Shown: positions 8,295 through 17,380, counted from the stretch's first letter. The stretch is 64,000 bases of DNA from Deferrisoma camini S3R1 (GCF_000526155.1 NZ_JAFN01000001.1:624501-688500), one strand, 5' to 3'. Numbers and translations are program-made. Notes: a model not told the origin generated them from the letters alone.

Positions 8295-9412
8295 TCTGGC
8301 CTCCTGCGCCCGGGGCGGCCCCCGAGCGAAAGCATCCGCCGCCGGGGCACCCAGGCGGCCCCGGTGGGACACAGCTCCTGACAACAGTAGCACCGAATGC
8401 ACTGCCGGGGCGAGAAGCGGGGAGGAATGCCGGGCCCCAGGGCCTGGGCCGGGCAGCCTTCCACGCACACCCCGCACCCCGTGCAGGTGGCGGCGTCGAA
8501 CCGGGGAAGCGGGGCGGTGAGCGCCCGGGCCAGGCTCCGCAGGGGCGCCGGAAGCCGCCAGTCGCAGGGGCTGCCGGGCGCCGGCCGGAACCGGATCGGG
8601 GCGGCCGGGTCGCCCACCACCCGGATGCGGTCGGGCGAGATCCGGCCGGTGCGTCGGCTCACCGCCACGGTGGGCACGTCGTCCGGCCGGAACCCCGACA
8701 GCCGCGTGGCCACCCAGTCGAGGGCCGGCGCATCGGCCGACGCGAGCACCAGCCCCCGGTCGATGGGACGACCCCGCCCCGGTCCCGGCCCCTCCATGGC
8801 GACGATCCCGTCCAGCAGGGTCACGGCGGGCCGGACCACGCCCTCCAGGTCCAGCAGGTGCTGGGCGAACGTCTCCGGAGTGCGGCCGGCCCGGAAGTGG
8901 AGGCGGACCTTGCGCCGGCCGGGCACGCACCCGAACAGGTTCTTCACCCCCAGGGTGAGGCCCATCATGGTGTGGGTCTTCCACTTGGCCAGGTTCCACA
9001 CGCGGTCCGCCTCGAGGACCCGCGCCGACACCGACACGGCCTTGTACACCCGGCCGTGGGCCAGGGCCACGGGACCGTCGGCCAGGTCCACCACCTCCAC
9101 CCCGTGGCGGCGGCACACCGCGGCCACGCCCGACACCTGGGCGGCCCGGCGGGCCGTGCCCAGCCCGGGGGAGTCGGCCACCACGGCGCGGGCCCCCAGG
9201 TCCGCCAGCACGCCGAGCACGGCGTCCACCACGGCCGGGTGGGTGGTGACGGCGGTCTCGGGCTTCCGGGGCGCCAGCAGGTTGGGCTTCACGAGCACGG
9301 TGTCCCCCCGGGCCGCGAACCGTTCCGGTCCTCCGAGGAGGTCCAGGGCCCGCCGGACCGCGCCTGCGGCGCCGGCGTAGTCGGGTGCGGCGACCACGGC
9401 GACCCGGGTCAC
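8291..9412 (-). CDS. DUF362 protein with C-terminal 2x[4Fe-4S] ferredoxin domain
   Basis: 373 residues from a GTG start that overlaps the pabC stop as GTGA. The first 280 residues are DUF362: KPNLLAP (about 45), THPAVVDAV, KTHTMMGLTLGVKNLFG (about 145). The end holds two ferredoxin motifs, CTGCGVCVEGCPAQAL and CIRCYCCQELCPTGAA, for two [4Fe-4S] clusters. DUF362 proteins are widespread in anaerobes and their reaction is mostly unknown; a redox role is inferred from the clusters. No signal peptide is seen. It sits between pabC and the HyuA-like gene, overlapping both, so it is part of the same transcript. Confidence 0.9.
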   Translation of the reverse strand: MTRVAVVAAPDYAGAAGAVRRALDLLGGPERFAARGDTVLVKPNLLAPRKPETAVTTHPAVVDAVLGVLADLGARAVVADSPGLGTARRAAQVSGVAAVCRRHGVEVVDLADGPVALAHGRVYKAVSVSARVLEADRVWNLAKWKTHTMMGLTLGVKNLFGCVPGRRKVRLHFRAGRTPETFAQHLLDLEGVVRPAVTLLDGIVAMEGPGPGRGRPIDRGLVLASADAPALDWVATRLSGFRPDDVPTVAVSRRTGRISPDRIRVVGDPAAPIRFRPAPGSPCDWRLPAPLRSLARALTAPLPRFDAATCTGCGVCVEGCPAQALGPGIPPRFSPRQCIRCYCCQELCPTGAAWVPRRRMLSLGGRPGRRRPE

Positions 9413-10266
9413 GGTCGGCGCGTCTCCGCTTGCACGAGGCGGGCGTACGCCCGTTGAAACCAGCGGGTGTGGGGGCCGGGCTCCCCGGATCCCACCGGCC
9501 GGCCGTCCACGCGGACCAGGGGCACCACCTCGACCACCGAGTTGGTGAGAAACGCCTCGTCGCTCCCGGCCAGGTGACGGGGCTCGTAGAACCCCTCGTC
9601 CACCCGGAGGCCGGCGTCCCGGGCCAGGCGGAGGATCACCTCCCGGGCGATCCCCGGCAGGCACCCGGTGTCGGGGTGGGGGGTGAACACGCGCTCCCCC
9701 CGGATCCAGAACAGGTTCGAGGTGGCCCCCTCGGCCAGGTGGCCCTCGGTGGTGGTCAGAAGGGGCTCGGCGCCGGGGGGAACCCGGCCCAGGGCCAGCA
9801 CCGAGTCCAGGTAGGCCAGGGTCTTGTGCCCCTGGAGCGGCAGGCCCCGGGCCCGAAGGGGCCAGGGGAGGGTGCGGGCCTCCACCCCCCGGTCCTGGCG
9901 ATCGGCCAGGTCGGCCGGCAGGGGCCGCAGGGTGGCGAGCAGCAAGGGCCGCCCGGCCGGGCCCGGCCGGGGGCCGGCCGGCAGGGGGCCGCGGGTCCAG
10001 GTGAATCGGATCACCCCGTCGGGGCTCCCGTTCGCCGCAACCAGATCCTCCACCACCGGGGCCGGGTCCGGGGGCGGGGGAAGCCCCAGGAACCGGGCCG
10101 AGGAGGCCAAACGGGCCCAGTGCTCGGCCAGCCGGAACGCTCGGCCGCCGTAGACCCGCACGGTCTCGAACAGGCCGTCGCCGTACAGGAGCCCCCGGTC
10201 CGCGGCCGGCACCGCGGCCTCGGCCTCGGGCACGATCCGGCCGTCGATCCAGGCGTAACGGGTCAC
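9409..10266 (-). CDS. pabC: Aminodeoxychorismate lyase (class IV PLP aminotransferase fold)
   Basis: 285 residues from a GTG overlapping the pabB stop. The fold-type IV signatures are clear: an N-terminal GLLYGDGLFET, the PLP lysine in LQGHKTLAYLDSV (about 160), EGATSNLFW (about 190) and the late EAFLTNSVVEVVPL. The protein could be a branched-chain or D-amino-acid aminotransferase, but the 4-bp overlap with a PabB-type gene makes 4-amino-4-deoxychorismate lyase, which makes p-aminobenzoate for folate, the best call. The protein is cytoplasmic. Confidence 0.85.
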   Translation of the reverse strand: MTRYAWIDGRIVPEAEAAVPAADRGLLYGDGLFETVRVYGGRAFRLAEHWARLASSARFLGLPPPPDPAPVVEDLVAANGSPDGVIRFTWTRGPLPAGPRPGPAGRPLLLATLRPLPADLADRQDRGVEARTLPWPLRARGLPLQGHKTLAYLDSVLALGRVPPGAEPLLTTTEGHLAEGATSNLFWIRGERVFTPHPDTGCLPGIAREVILRLARDAGLRVDEGFYEPRHLAGSDEAFLTNSVVEVVPLVRVDGRPVGSGEPGPHTRWFQRAYARLVQAETRRP

Positions 10267-11651
10267 GCTCCCCTCCACACTCGGCCCTCGCCCGTGAGCA
10301 CCTTCAGGAACGACTGGGCCTTGGTCACGGTCTCCTCGTACTCGGCCTGGGGGTCCGAGTCGGCCACGATCCCCCCGCCCACCTGGAAGTAGATCCGCCC
10401 TTTGCGGACCACGGCGGTACGGATGGCGATGTTCAGGTCCATCCGGCCCGAGAAGTCGATGTAGCCGATGGAGCCGCAGTACACCCCCCGGGAGGTGGGC
10501 TCCAGCTCGTCGATGATCTCCATGGCCCGCACCTTGGGGGCGCCGGTGATCGATCCGCCGGGGAACGAGTTTCGCAGGCAGTCCACCACGTCCCGGTCGG
10601 GGTGGATCCGGCCCGCCACGGTGCTCACCAGGTGGTGGACGTTGGCGTAGGACTCGATGATCAGGAACTCGGGAACGTGCACCGAGGTGTAGGTGCACAC
10701 CCGGCCCAGGTCGTTGCGCTCCAGGTCCACGATCATGACGTGCTCGGCCCGGTCCTTGGGGCTCGCCGCCAGGGCCTCGGCCAGCCTGCGGTCCTCCTCG
10801 GGGGTGCGGCCCCGGGGCACGGTGCCCTTGATCGGGCGGGTCTCGATGTGGTCCCCGTCGATCTTCAGGTAGCGCTCCGGAGAGTTGCTGAGCACCGCGA
10901 ACCCGTCGGGGAACAGGCAGGCCCCGAACGGGGCCGGGCTGGTGGAGCGCAGCCGGTCGTAGAACCCCAGGGGGTCCCCGTCGAACGGCGCGGTGAACCG
11001 CTGGGAGAGGTTGGCCTGGTAGATGTCGCCGGCGGCGATGTACTCCTTGGCCCGCCGGATCGCCTCGCAGTAGGCCTCGCGGGTGAAGTTGCTCTCCAGG
11101 CGCGCGCGGTCCACCAGCGGGGGAGGAGGTGGCGCGGGCACCTCCCGGCCGGTGAGGGCCTCCCAACGGTCCCGGCTCTCCTCGCGGTCGCCCGGCGGGC
11201 CGGCCAGGCACAGGCAGGCCTTGCCCGTGGCCGGGTCGAACGCGGCCACGGCGTCGTAGAACCCGAAGAACAGATCGGGCATCCCCAGGTCGTCCAGGGT
11301 GGTGGGCCGCACGGCCTCCAGGTGGCGGAACAGATCGTAGGCCAGGTACCCGATGGCCCCGCCCGGAGCCATGGGAAACGGGCCGGGGGGCCTCCGGTGC
11401 TGGAGGAGCAGCTCCCTCAGGAGCTCGAAGGGGTTGCCCTCCCAGTGCTCGGTGCGACCGGCGCGGAGCCAACGGAGCTCGGCCCGTCGGCCCTTGGCGT
11501 GCACGACCAGGAAGGGGTCCGACGCCACGAACGACCGGCGGCCCAGGGGCCCCGGCGCGGCGCTGTCGAGAAACGCCGGGTAGGGCCGGCGGGCCAGACC
11601 GTAGAAGGCCCGCTCGGGGGCGGGCGCCGGTTGGATCTCCACGATGTCCAT
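10263..11651 (-). CDS. pabB: Aminodeoxychorismate synthase component I
   Basis: 462 residues from the ATG at 11651. The chorismate-binding domain fills residues about 190-455, with AGDIYQANLSQRF, SNSPERYL, LERNDLGRVC, FPGGSITGAPK and GGGIVADSDP. The motif RPIKGTVPRG has Lys at the position where PabB-type enzymes carry it; anthranilate synthases have Ala there. With pabC next door this supports aminodeoxychorismate synthase rather than TrpE. The glutamine amidotransferase subunit (PabA/TrpG) is not in the window. The gene starts 11 bp after the penicillin-binding protein gene ends. Confidence 0.9.
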   Translation of the reverse strand: MDIVEIQPAPAPERAFYGLARRPYPAFLDSAAPGPLGRRSFVASDPFLVVHAKGRRAELRWLRAGRTEHWEGNPFELLRELLLQHRRPPGPFPMAPGGAIGYLAYDLFRHLEAVRPTTLDDLGMPDLFFGFYDAVAAFDPATGKACLCLAGPPGDREESRDRWEALTGREVPAPPPPPLVDRARLESNFTREAYCEAIRRAKEYIAAGDIYQANLSQRFTAPFDGDPLGFYDRLRSTSPAPFGACLFPDGFAVLSNSPERYLKIDGDHIETRPIKGTVPRGRTPEEDRRLAEALAASPKDRAEHVMIVDLERNDLGRVCTYTSVHVPEFLIIESYANVHHLVSTVAGRIHPDRDVVDCLRNSFPGGSITGAPKVRAMEIIDELEPTSRGVYCGSIGYIDFSGRMDLNIAIRTAVVRKGRIYFQVGGGIVADSDPQAEYEETVTKAQSFLKVLTGEGRVWRGA

Positions 11652-11662
11652 TGCGGTTCCGT

Positions 11663-13657
11663 TCAGGGGGTGGGCGGCATCAGGGTCAGGCGGCCGGCCA
11701 GGCGGGGCCAGCGCAGGGTCCGATGGTCGCAGGGACGGGTCGGTGCGGAGCCCCGGGCAAAGGCGGCGTTGGCGGTCTCGGGGCAGTCGGGCCCGGCCCT
11801 CCGACCCGTGCGGGTGTCGATCTCCACGAACACCACCCCCGGCGGCACCGGCCACGGTGGGGGGAGCTCGGTCCCGGCCGCCGCGGCCATGGTGGCCTTC
11901 CAGATGGGGAGGGCGGCCCGGGCCCCGGTCTCCCCCCGGCCCAGGGGCGTGTTGTCGTCGCACCCCACCCACACGGCCAGGGCCAGCCGGCTCGAGAACC
12001 CCACGAACCAGGCGTCGCGTTGGTCGTCGGTGGTGCCGGTCTTGCCGGCCACCGGAAACGGGAGGTCCCGGGCCCCGCGGCCGGTGCCCTCCTGGACCAC
12101 GGCCCGGAGCATGTCGGTGATCAGGTATGCGGTCACCGCATTGAGGACCCGCCGGGGCGCGGGAGGGCGGGGCCAGAGGTTGCGGCCGTCGGGGCCGTAG
12201 ACCGCTCGGACCCAGTGGGGCTGGGGCAGCATCCCTCCCGAGCCGGCCGCGGCGTAGGCCCGGGCCAGCTCCAGGGGGCTCACCCCTCCGACCCCGAGGG
12301 CCTCGGCCGGCCCCTGCCCCAAGGGCCCCGTGAGGCCCAGGCGGCGGGCCGTGGCGTCCACCCGCTGGCGACCCAAGGCCTGGAACAGCCGCACGGCAGG
12401 CAGGTTGCGGCTGCGGGCCAGGGCCCGGCGCAGGGTCATCTCGCCCTCGAAGGTGCCGTCGTAGTTCGAGGGCTTCCAGGGCCTGAGGGGATGGGCCCCC
12501 GGAAACGAGCCGGGCGCGTCGATCAAGGTGTCGGCCTGGGTGTACCCTTGCTCCAGGGCGGTGAGGTACACGAAGTACTTGAAGGCCGATCCCGGCTGCC
12601 GCCGGGCCTGCAGGGCCCGGTCGAAGGGGCTCTCGGACCAGCTCCGGCCTCCCACCTGGGCTCGCACCGCCCCCGTGCGCAGGTCCAGGGCGATCACCGC
12701 GCCCTGTGCGGGGCGCTTGCGGCGGGGATGCCGCCGGTCCACGGCCCGGAGCCCCTCGGCCAGGGCTGCCTCGGCCGCCTCCTGCACCGCGGACGACAGG
12801 GTCGTATACACCCGGAGCCCGCCCTCGTACACGGGATCGAGGCCCAGGGTCTCCACCAGGCGACGGCGTACCGTCTCCACGAAGTAGGGCGCGCGCACCT
12901 TGGGCCGGCCGGCCGGCCGGGGCAGGGGCTGGGCGCGGGCCCGGGCCACGGCCTGGGCGTCGCCCCAGCCGAGGTCCTGCATCCGCCGCAGCACCAGGTC
13001 GCGCCGGGCCCGGGCCCGGTCGGGGTTGCGGAACGGATCGTACCGGGACGGGGCCTTGGGCAGGGCCGCGAGCAGGGCCGCCTCTGCCAGGCCGAGCTCC
13101 GAGGCCGGCTTACGGAAGTACACCTGGGCCGCGGCGCCCACCCCGTACGCGCCGTTGCCCAGATAGATCTGGTTCAGATAGAACTCCAGGATCTCCTGCT
13201 TGGTGTACCGCCGCTCGATCTCCAGGGCGAGCAGGGCCTCCCGGAGCTTCCGGGCCAGGGTGCGCTCGGGGGTGAGAAACAGCACCTTGGCCAGCTGCTG
13301 GGTGATGGTGGACCCCCCCTCCACCACCCGGCCCTCCAGCACGTCCACGGCGAGGGCCTTCAGAATCCGGCCCACATTGAGCCCGAAGTGCTCGAAGAAC
13401 CGATGGTCCTCGATGGCCAGGAACGCGCGGATCACGTGGGGAGGGAGCTCCTCCAGGGTCACGGGGATCCGCCTCTCCACGCTGAACTCGGCCAGCAGGC
13501 TGCCGTCTGCCGCGTACACCCGCGTGGCCGCCGGGGGCCGGAAGGTCTCCAGGCGCGACACCTGGGGAAGCCCCTGGGCGAGGAGCCACAGGGCCGACAC
13601 GACAAAGCCCAGGCCCGCGCCGGCCGGCAGGGCCAGCAGCAGCACGAGGCGTCTCAA
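11663..13657 (-). CDS. Class A penicillin-binding protein (PBP1A-type)
   Basis: 664 residues from a TTG that overlaps the phoH stop (TTGA). An N-terminal membrane helix (about 2-25) is followed by the GT51 glycosyltransferase domain (about 55-230) with EDHRFFEHFG and GGSTITQQLAK. The transpeptidase domain has the SxxK serine in QPGSAFKYF (about 370), the SRN triad and KTGTTDD (about 555). It polymerises lipid II and cross-links peptidoglycan on the outer face of the inner membrane. It is somewhat short for PBP1A and lacks a clear OB insert or C-terminal extension. Its place between phoH and pabB with almost no spacing implies co-transcription. Confidence 0.92.
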   Translation of the reverse strand: MRRLVLLLALPAGAGLGFVVSALWLLAQGLPQVSRLETFRPPAATRVYAADGSLLAEFSVERRIPVTLEELPPHVIRAFLAIEDHRFFEHFGLNVGRILKALAVDVLEGRVVEGGSTITQQLAKVLFLTPERTLARKLREALLALEIERRYTKQEILEFYLNQIYLGNGAYGVGAAAQVYFRKPASELGLAEAALLAALPKAPSRYDPFRNPDRARARRDLVLRRMQDLGWGDAQAVARARAQPLPRPAGRPKVRAPYFVETVRRRLVETLGLDPVYEGGLRVYTTLSSAVQEAAEAALAEGLRAVDRRHPRRKRPAQGAVIALDLRTGAVRAQVGGRSWSESPFDRALQARRQPGSAFKYFVYLTALEQGYTQADTLIDAPGSFPGAHPLRPWKPSNYDGTFEGEMTLRRALARSRNLPAVRLFQALGRQRVDATARRLGLTGPLGQGPAEALGVGGVSPLELARAYAAAGSGGMLPQPHWVRAVYGPDGRNLWPRPPAPRRVLNAVTAYLITDMLRAVVQEGTGRGARDLPFPVAGKTGTTDDQRDAWFVGFSSRLALAVWVGCDDNTPLGRGETGARAALPIWKATMAAAAGTELPPPWPVPPGVVFVEIDTRTGRRAGPDCPETANAAFARGSAPTRPCDHRTLRWPRLAGRLTLMPPTP

Positions 13658-14637
13658 GGCGGGTTCTCCGCCCCCGCCTCCCGGTCCCGGGCCTCGTAGG
13701 CCTCGATGATCTCCTGCACGAGGGGGTGGCGCACCACGTCGTCCCGGGTGAACCGGCAGAACCGGATGCCCGGGATGTGGGCGAGCAGTCCCTCGGCCTC
13801 GACCAGGCCCGACACGGTGCCCGGCGGCAGGTCCACCTGGGTCACGTCGCCCGTGATGACCGCCTTGCTGTCGAACCCCAGGCGGGTCAGGAACATCCGC
13901 ATCTGCTCCGAGGTGGTGTTCTGGGCCTCGTCCAGGATCACGAACGAGTCGTTCAGGGTGCGGCCCCGCATGAAGGCGAGCGGCGCCACCTCGATCGAGC
14001 CCCGCTCGATCAGCGCGGAGGCCTTCTCGAAGTCCATCATGTCGTGGAGGGCGTCGTAGAGGGGGCGCAGGTAGGGGTTCACCTTCTCGTAGAGGGTTCC
14101 GGGCAGGAACCCGAGCTTCTCCCCGGCCTCCACGGCCGGCCGGGTCAGGATGATGCGCTTGACCTGGCGCTTGGCGTGGGCCGAGATGGCCATGGCCATG
14201 GCGAGGTAGGTCTTTCCGGTGCCCGCCGGGCCGATGCCGAACACGATATCGTGGGTGCGGATCGCCTCGATGTACTCCTTCTGGGCCAGGCTCTTGGGGC
14301 TGATCACCCGGCGGTCGGCGGCGATGTAGACGGCGTCGAGAAAGATGTCCTTGAGGCGTGCCCGGCGGTTGGCCCGGAGGATGCGCACGGCGTGGTCGAT
14401 ATCGGCCCGGAACAGGGGATACCCCTCCTCCACCAGCTCGTAGAGCTGCTCCACCACCGCGGCGGCCAGCTCCACGCCCACCGGATCTCCCCGCACCAGG
14501 ACCACGTTGCCCCGGCACGACACCGAGATGTCGCGCACCACGTGGGCCAGCTCCCGGAGGTGGGCCTCCCGCTCCCCCACCAGGGCCTGCACGTGCCGGG
14601 GGTCATCGAGAACCACGCGTTGGATCGCCTCGCTCAT
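13654..14637 (-). CDS. phoH: PhoH-family ATPase
   Basis: 327 residues. The core has the Walker A motif GPAGTGKTYLAMAMA (about 137), the Walker B FVILDEAQN (about 228), and the conserved LTRPAVEAGEKLGFLPG and ITGDVTQVDLP, all hallmarks of PhoH/YbeZ. The N-terminal 110 residues are the small KH-like domain of this family (VRGDPVGVELAAAVVEQL). PhoH proteins are linked to RNA and ribosome quality control, usually beside ybeY; ybeY is not adjacent here. The start overlaps the yjbQ stop by 4 bp. Confidence 0.92.
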   Translation of the reverse strand: MSEAIQRVVLDDPRHVQALVGEREAHLRELAHVVRDISVSCRGNVVLVRGDPVGVELAAAVVEQLYELVEEGYPLFRADIDHAVRILRANRRARLKDIFLDAVYIAADRRVISPKSLAQKEYIEAIRTHDIVFGIGPAGTGKTYLAMAMAISAHAKRQVKRIILTRPAVEAGEKLGFLPGTLYEKVNPYLRPLYDALHDMMDFEKASALIERGSIEVAPLAFMRGRTLNDSFVILDEAQNTTSEQMRMFLTRLGFDSKAVITGDVTQVDLPPGTVSGLVEAEGLLAHIPGIRFCRFTRDDVVRHPLVQEIIEAYEARDREAGAENPP

Positions 14638-15071
14638 GGTTCCGTCTGCCCGGGGGTGCCGATCACCTGCACCTCGATCCTGCGAGTACGCGGCCGGTTG
14701 TCGAAGTCGCACAGCACGAACTGCTGCCAGGTTCCCCTGACCAGCCGCCCGTCCCGGACCAGGAACGACAGGGAGGGGCTCACCAGGGCGGCGCGCACGT
14801 GGGCGTACCCGTTGCCGTCGCCCCATGCCCGGTCGTGGTGGTAGGGAACCCCGGCCGGGGCGGCGCGTTCCAGCGCCTCGGCCAGGTCCCGGACCACGCC
14901 GGGCTCGAACTCGATGGTGGTCAGGGCCGCCGTGGATCCCGGCACGAAGCACACCCCGTTGCCCTGCCGTACCCCCCACGAGGCGATCACCCGCTCCAGA
15001 TCGGGGGTGAGGTCCAGGGTGTGGCCCCCTCCCCGGGTCTCGTAGGTAAGGGTCGCGTTCCAGATCCGCAC
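14634..15071 (-). CDS. yjbQ: YjbQ/UPF0047 family protein
   Basis: 145 residues with no signal peptide, the full length of the YjbQ/UPF0047 family. Key conserved blocks are visible: VPGSTAALTTIEFEPGVV (about 43) and the late HDRAWGDGNGYAHVRAAL followed by GTWQQFVLCDFDN. Members have weak thiamine-phosphate synthase activity and are annotated as secondary thiamine-phosphate synthases; the physiological role is not settled. It overlaps phoH by 4 bp and starts 9 bp after the HDOD gene, so it is part of the same minus-strand transcript. Confidence 0.9.
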   Translation of the reverse strand: MRIWNATLTYETRGGGHTLDLTPDLERVIASWGVRQGNGVCFVPGSTAALTTIEFEPGVVRDLAEALERAAPAGVPYHHDRAWGDGNGYAHVRAALVSPSLSFLVRDGRLVRGTWQQFVLCDFDNRPRTRRIEVQVIGTPGQTEP

Positions 15072-15080
15072 GGCCGTCGG

Positions 15081-15929
15081 TTACGAGAGGGTGAACAGGT
15101 CCTGGGCGGCGCGGACCCGCTCGGCCAGCCGGGCCAGCACCTCCTCCACGTCGGCCGTGTCCTTCAGGCCCAGGGAGGCCAGGCTGGCCTCGTCGAGGCG
15201 ATAGGCCAACCCGTCGGCCCCGACCCCCTGGCCCAGGGTCATGGTGAACGCGTCGGCCAGGTGGGAGATCTGTGCCAACGTCGGGTCGATCCGGGCCTCA
15301 GCCGGCCGGTGGTGGTACCGGACGGACTCCACCAGGGTGTCGGGGAAACCCCAGCGTTCCAGGAGCCGGGCCCCGACCTCCGGGTGGGGCACCCCCACCA
15401 CCCGCCTTTCGGCCTCCTGCCAGGAGATGCCTTCCTCCTCGGTCAGCCGCCGGATCTCCCGGATGGACGGGGCCACGAACTCGGCGAGCACGATCTTGCC
15501 GAGGTCCTGCAGCAGCCCGGCCGTGTACGCGGTGCCCGGCGCTGGGTAACGGATCCGTTCGGCCAGCAGCTCGGCGGCCAGGGCCGAGGTGACGCTGCTT
15601 CGCCACAGGTCCCCGGCCGCCAGGGCATACCCCTCCTGGGCCGGGGTGAGGTAGCGGCTCGCGAGAACCGTGAGCGCGATCTGCACGATCTTGCGCAGGC
15701 CGAGCAGGCCGGTCGCCTGGCGCACCGAGGTGACCCGGGCCCGCAGCCCGTAGATCGGGGCGTTGCAGGCCCGCAGCACGTTGGCGGTCATGGCGGGGTC
15801 CCGTTCGATCCAGCCCGCCACCTGACCCAGGTTGGCATCGGGGTCCTGGGCGGCGGTGAGCAGACGAACCGCCACGGCCGGCATGGGAGGCAGGGCCTCC
15901 AGTTGGCTCAGGATCTGCTGGACGTTCAA
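15081..15929 (-). CDS. HDOD-domain signalling protein
   Basis: 282 residues from a TTG that overlaps the cheD stop (TTGA) and has GGAGG upstream. HDOD core: LPPMPAVAVRLL (about 13), IERDPAMTANVLRACNAP, VTSVRQATGLLGLRKI and the degenerate HD site GLLQDLGKIVLAEF (about 142). HDOD proteins lack the metal-dependent phosphodiesterase residues of HD-GYP and often act in chemotaxis, motility or stress signalling through protein binding. The direct coupling with cheD suggests a chemotaxis or motility link here. Confidence 0.9.
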   Translation of the reverse strand: MNVQQILSQLEALPPMPAVAVRLLTAAQDPDANLGQVAGWIERDPAMTANVLRACNAPIYGLRARVTSVRQATGLLGLRKIVQIALTVLASRYLTPAQEGYALAAGDLWRSSVTSALAAELLAERIRYPAPGTAYTAGLLQDLGKIVLAEFVAPSIREIRRLTEEEGISWQEAERRVVGVPHPEVGARLLERWGFPDTLVESVRYHHRPAEARIDPTLAQISHLADAFTMTLGQGVGADGLAYRLDEASLASLGLKDTADVEEVLARLAERVRAAQDLFTLS

Positions 15930-16411
15930 AGGACCTCCTCCCCCACCCCCAGAAGCCGGACCCGGACCTGCCCGTCGGTGAGGCGCAGCTCCATCGATCG
16001 TCCCACGGTGCCGCCGAGGCTCGTTGCGACGATGGGAATCCGTTCCAGGCGGCACAGCCCCACCAGCGCCTCGGCGTTGCGGCTGCCGATGTCGAAGATG
16101 GCGGTCTGCCCGAGCATGTTGGCGCCGCCGGCCAGCTTGGCCACCAGGTCGGCCTTGCGGGCACCGGCGTCCTCCAGGGCCCGAAGCAGCTCGTAGAAGC
16201 CGCTGTCCGCATACATGAACGGGTTGAACTCCCGGCTGGAGGAGCGGTACCGGGAGTCTGGGAGCATCACGTGCACCAGGCCTCCCACCCGGCGGGCGGG
16301 GTCGTACAACGTCAGGCCCACGCAGGACCCGAGGGCGTACGTGATCACGGTGTCATCGGCGTCCGCGCTGACCTTTGCGTCCGAAATCCCTACCACGAGC
16401 GTCTCGGCCAT
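15926..16411 (-). CDS. cheD: Chemoreceptor glutamine deamidase CheD
   Basis: 161 residues from the ATG at 16411, preceded by AGGAGG. The catalytic triad region is present: ALGSCVGLTLYDP (Cys about 29), GLVHVMLPDS (His about 46), and the Thr/Ser in KLAGGANML. CheD deamidates glutamines in methyl-accepting chemotaxis receptors and feeds back with CheC/CheY. No other che gene is in the window. It is the first gene of the minus-strand chain that runs to 8291 or 6636. Its promoter would lie in 16412-16577, shared with the divergent cytidylate-kinase-like gene. Confidence 0.92.
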   Translation of the reverse strand: MAETLVVGISDAKVSADADDTVITYALGSCVGLTLYDPARRVGGLVHVMLPDSRYRSSSREFNPFMYADSGFYELLRALEDAGARKADLVAKLAGGANMLGQTAIFDIGSRNAEALVGLCRLERIPIVATSLGGTVGRSMELRLTDGQVRVRLLGVGEEVL

Positions 16412-16493
16412 GGGTCCTCCTGGGATCGTAGAGTCGAGCATAGCAAAACGTGAGTGGAAAGCGAAAGCATCGGCCGACCTCCCAGCCGTCGCC

Positions 16494-16557
16494 TTGAAGC
16501 CCCCCCCGCCCTTTGTTATAAAGGGCGCCGAATTTTGGCCGGCCTCCGGGGCCGGCC
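16494..16557 (+). promoter_or_regulatory. Promoter, overlapping palindrome and leader hairpin for the cytidylate-kinase-like gene
   Basis: A sigma70-type promoter reads TTGAAG (16494-16499), 17 bp, TATAAA (16517-16522). The -10 lies inside a perfect 8-bp inverted repeat, CGCCCTTT (16507-16514) and AAAGGGCG (16520-16527), which could be an operator. The transcript would then carry a strong hairpin, GGCCGGCC (16537-16544) with GGCCGGCC (16550-16557), about 10 nt before the ribosome site. All function is inferred from pattern. Confidence 0.55.
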
Positions 16558-16577
16558 CTGTCCGCTGAGGAGGAGCG

Positions 16578-17282
16578 ATGCCTGTCATCACGATTTCGAA
16601 TCAGTTCGGGGCCGGCGGGCCGGAGATCGGGCGAGAACTCGCCAAACGGTTGGGGATCGACTACCTGGACAAGGAGATCCTCCACCGGGTGGCGCTCGAG
16701 GTGAACGTGCCGGACGAGGAGGTGGAGGAGTTCGAGGAGGAGCACCACAGCAAGTTTCGCAGTTTCTTCTCCACGATCTTCGATCTGGACGCCCTGAAGA
16801 AGAAGGCCAAGGCCCCGCCGGAGGAGTTCGCCCAAGGATACGACGATCGGGACAAGATTCCGTTCCATTACCGGGTGGACGGCTGGATCGACAGCGACAT
16901 CTACAAGCAGATGATCGTCAAGGTCATCACGGCCTTGGGGCGGCGCCGGGGTGTGGTGATCGTGGGCCGCGGCGGGCAGGTGGTGCTCCAGGACAACCCC
17001 CGCACCGTGCACGTGCGCATCGTGGCGGACGAGGAAGACCGGGTCGCCTGGACGGCCCAACGGCGGAACCTGTCGTCGGAGGAGGCCCGGGACTTCGTGC
17101 ACCTGGTGGATGCGCGCAGCCACGACTACCTGCGGTTCTACTTCGATGTGGACCCGGACCAACCCACCCTGTACCACGCGGTTCTGAACACGAGCCGCAT
17201 CCCCCGGGAGCGGTGCGTGGAGATCATCGAAGGGCTGGCCAGGGATCTGGCAGCCCAGGAGGAGCCCACCGGCGAGGGCTAG
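16578..17282 (+). CDS. Cytidylate kinase-like family protein
   Basis: 234 residues, ATG with GAGGAGGAG just upstream. The N-terminus ITISNQFGAGGPEIGRELAKRL replaces a standard P-loop with the GAGG-type loop of the cytidylate-kinase-like family (PF13189). VVIVGRGGQVVLQDNPRTVHVRIVA (about 134) is the conserved second block. A charged helical insert (about 48-90, EEFEEEHHSK) lies where NMP kinases have their lid or binding region. The substrate is not established for this family. It is monocistronic or paired with the small exported protein downstream. Confidence 0.85.
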   Translation: MPVITISNQFGAGGPEIGRELAKRLGIDYLDKEILHRVALEVNVPDEEVEEFEEEHHSKFRSFFSTIFDLDALKKKAKAPPEEFAQGYDDRDKIPFHYRVDGWIDSDIYKQMIVKVITALGRRRGVVIVGRGGQVVLQDNPRTVHVRIVADEEDRVAWTAQRRNLSSEEARDFVHLVDARSHDYLRFYFDVDPDQPTLYHAVLNTSRIPRERCVEIIEGLARDLAAQEEPTGEG

Positions 17283-17380
17283 CCCGTACCCCCCCCGCCC
17301 CGTCGGCTCAAGAGACCGGTGCCCTCGGCCGATCGGACGACCTGAGAGGGTCGTGGATCGGGCGAGCCGAGGAGGTCCCC

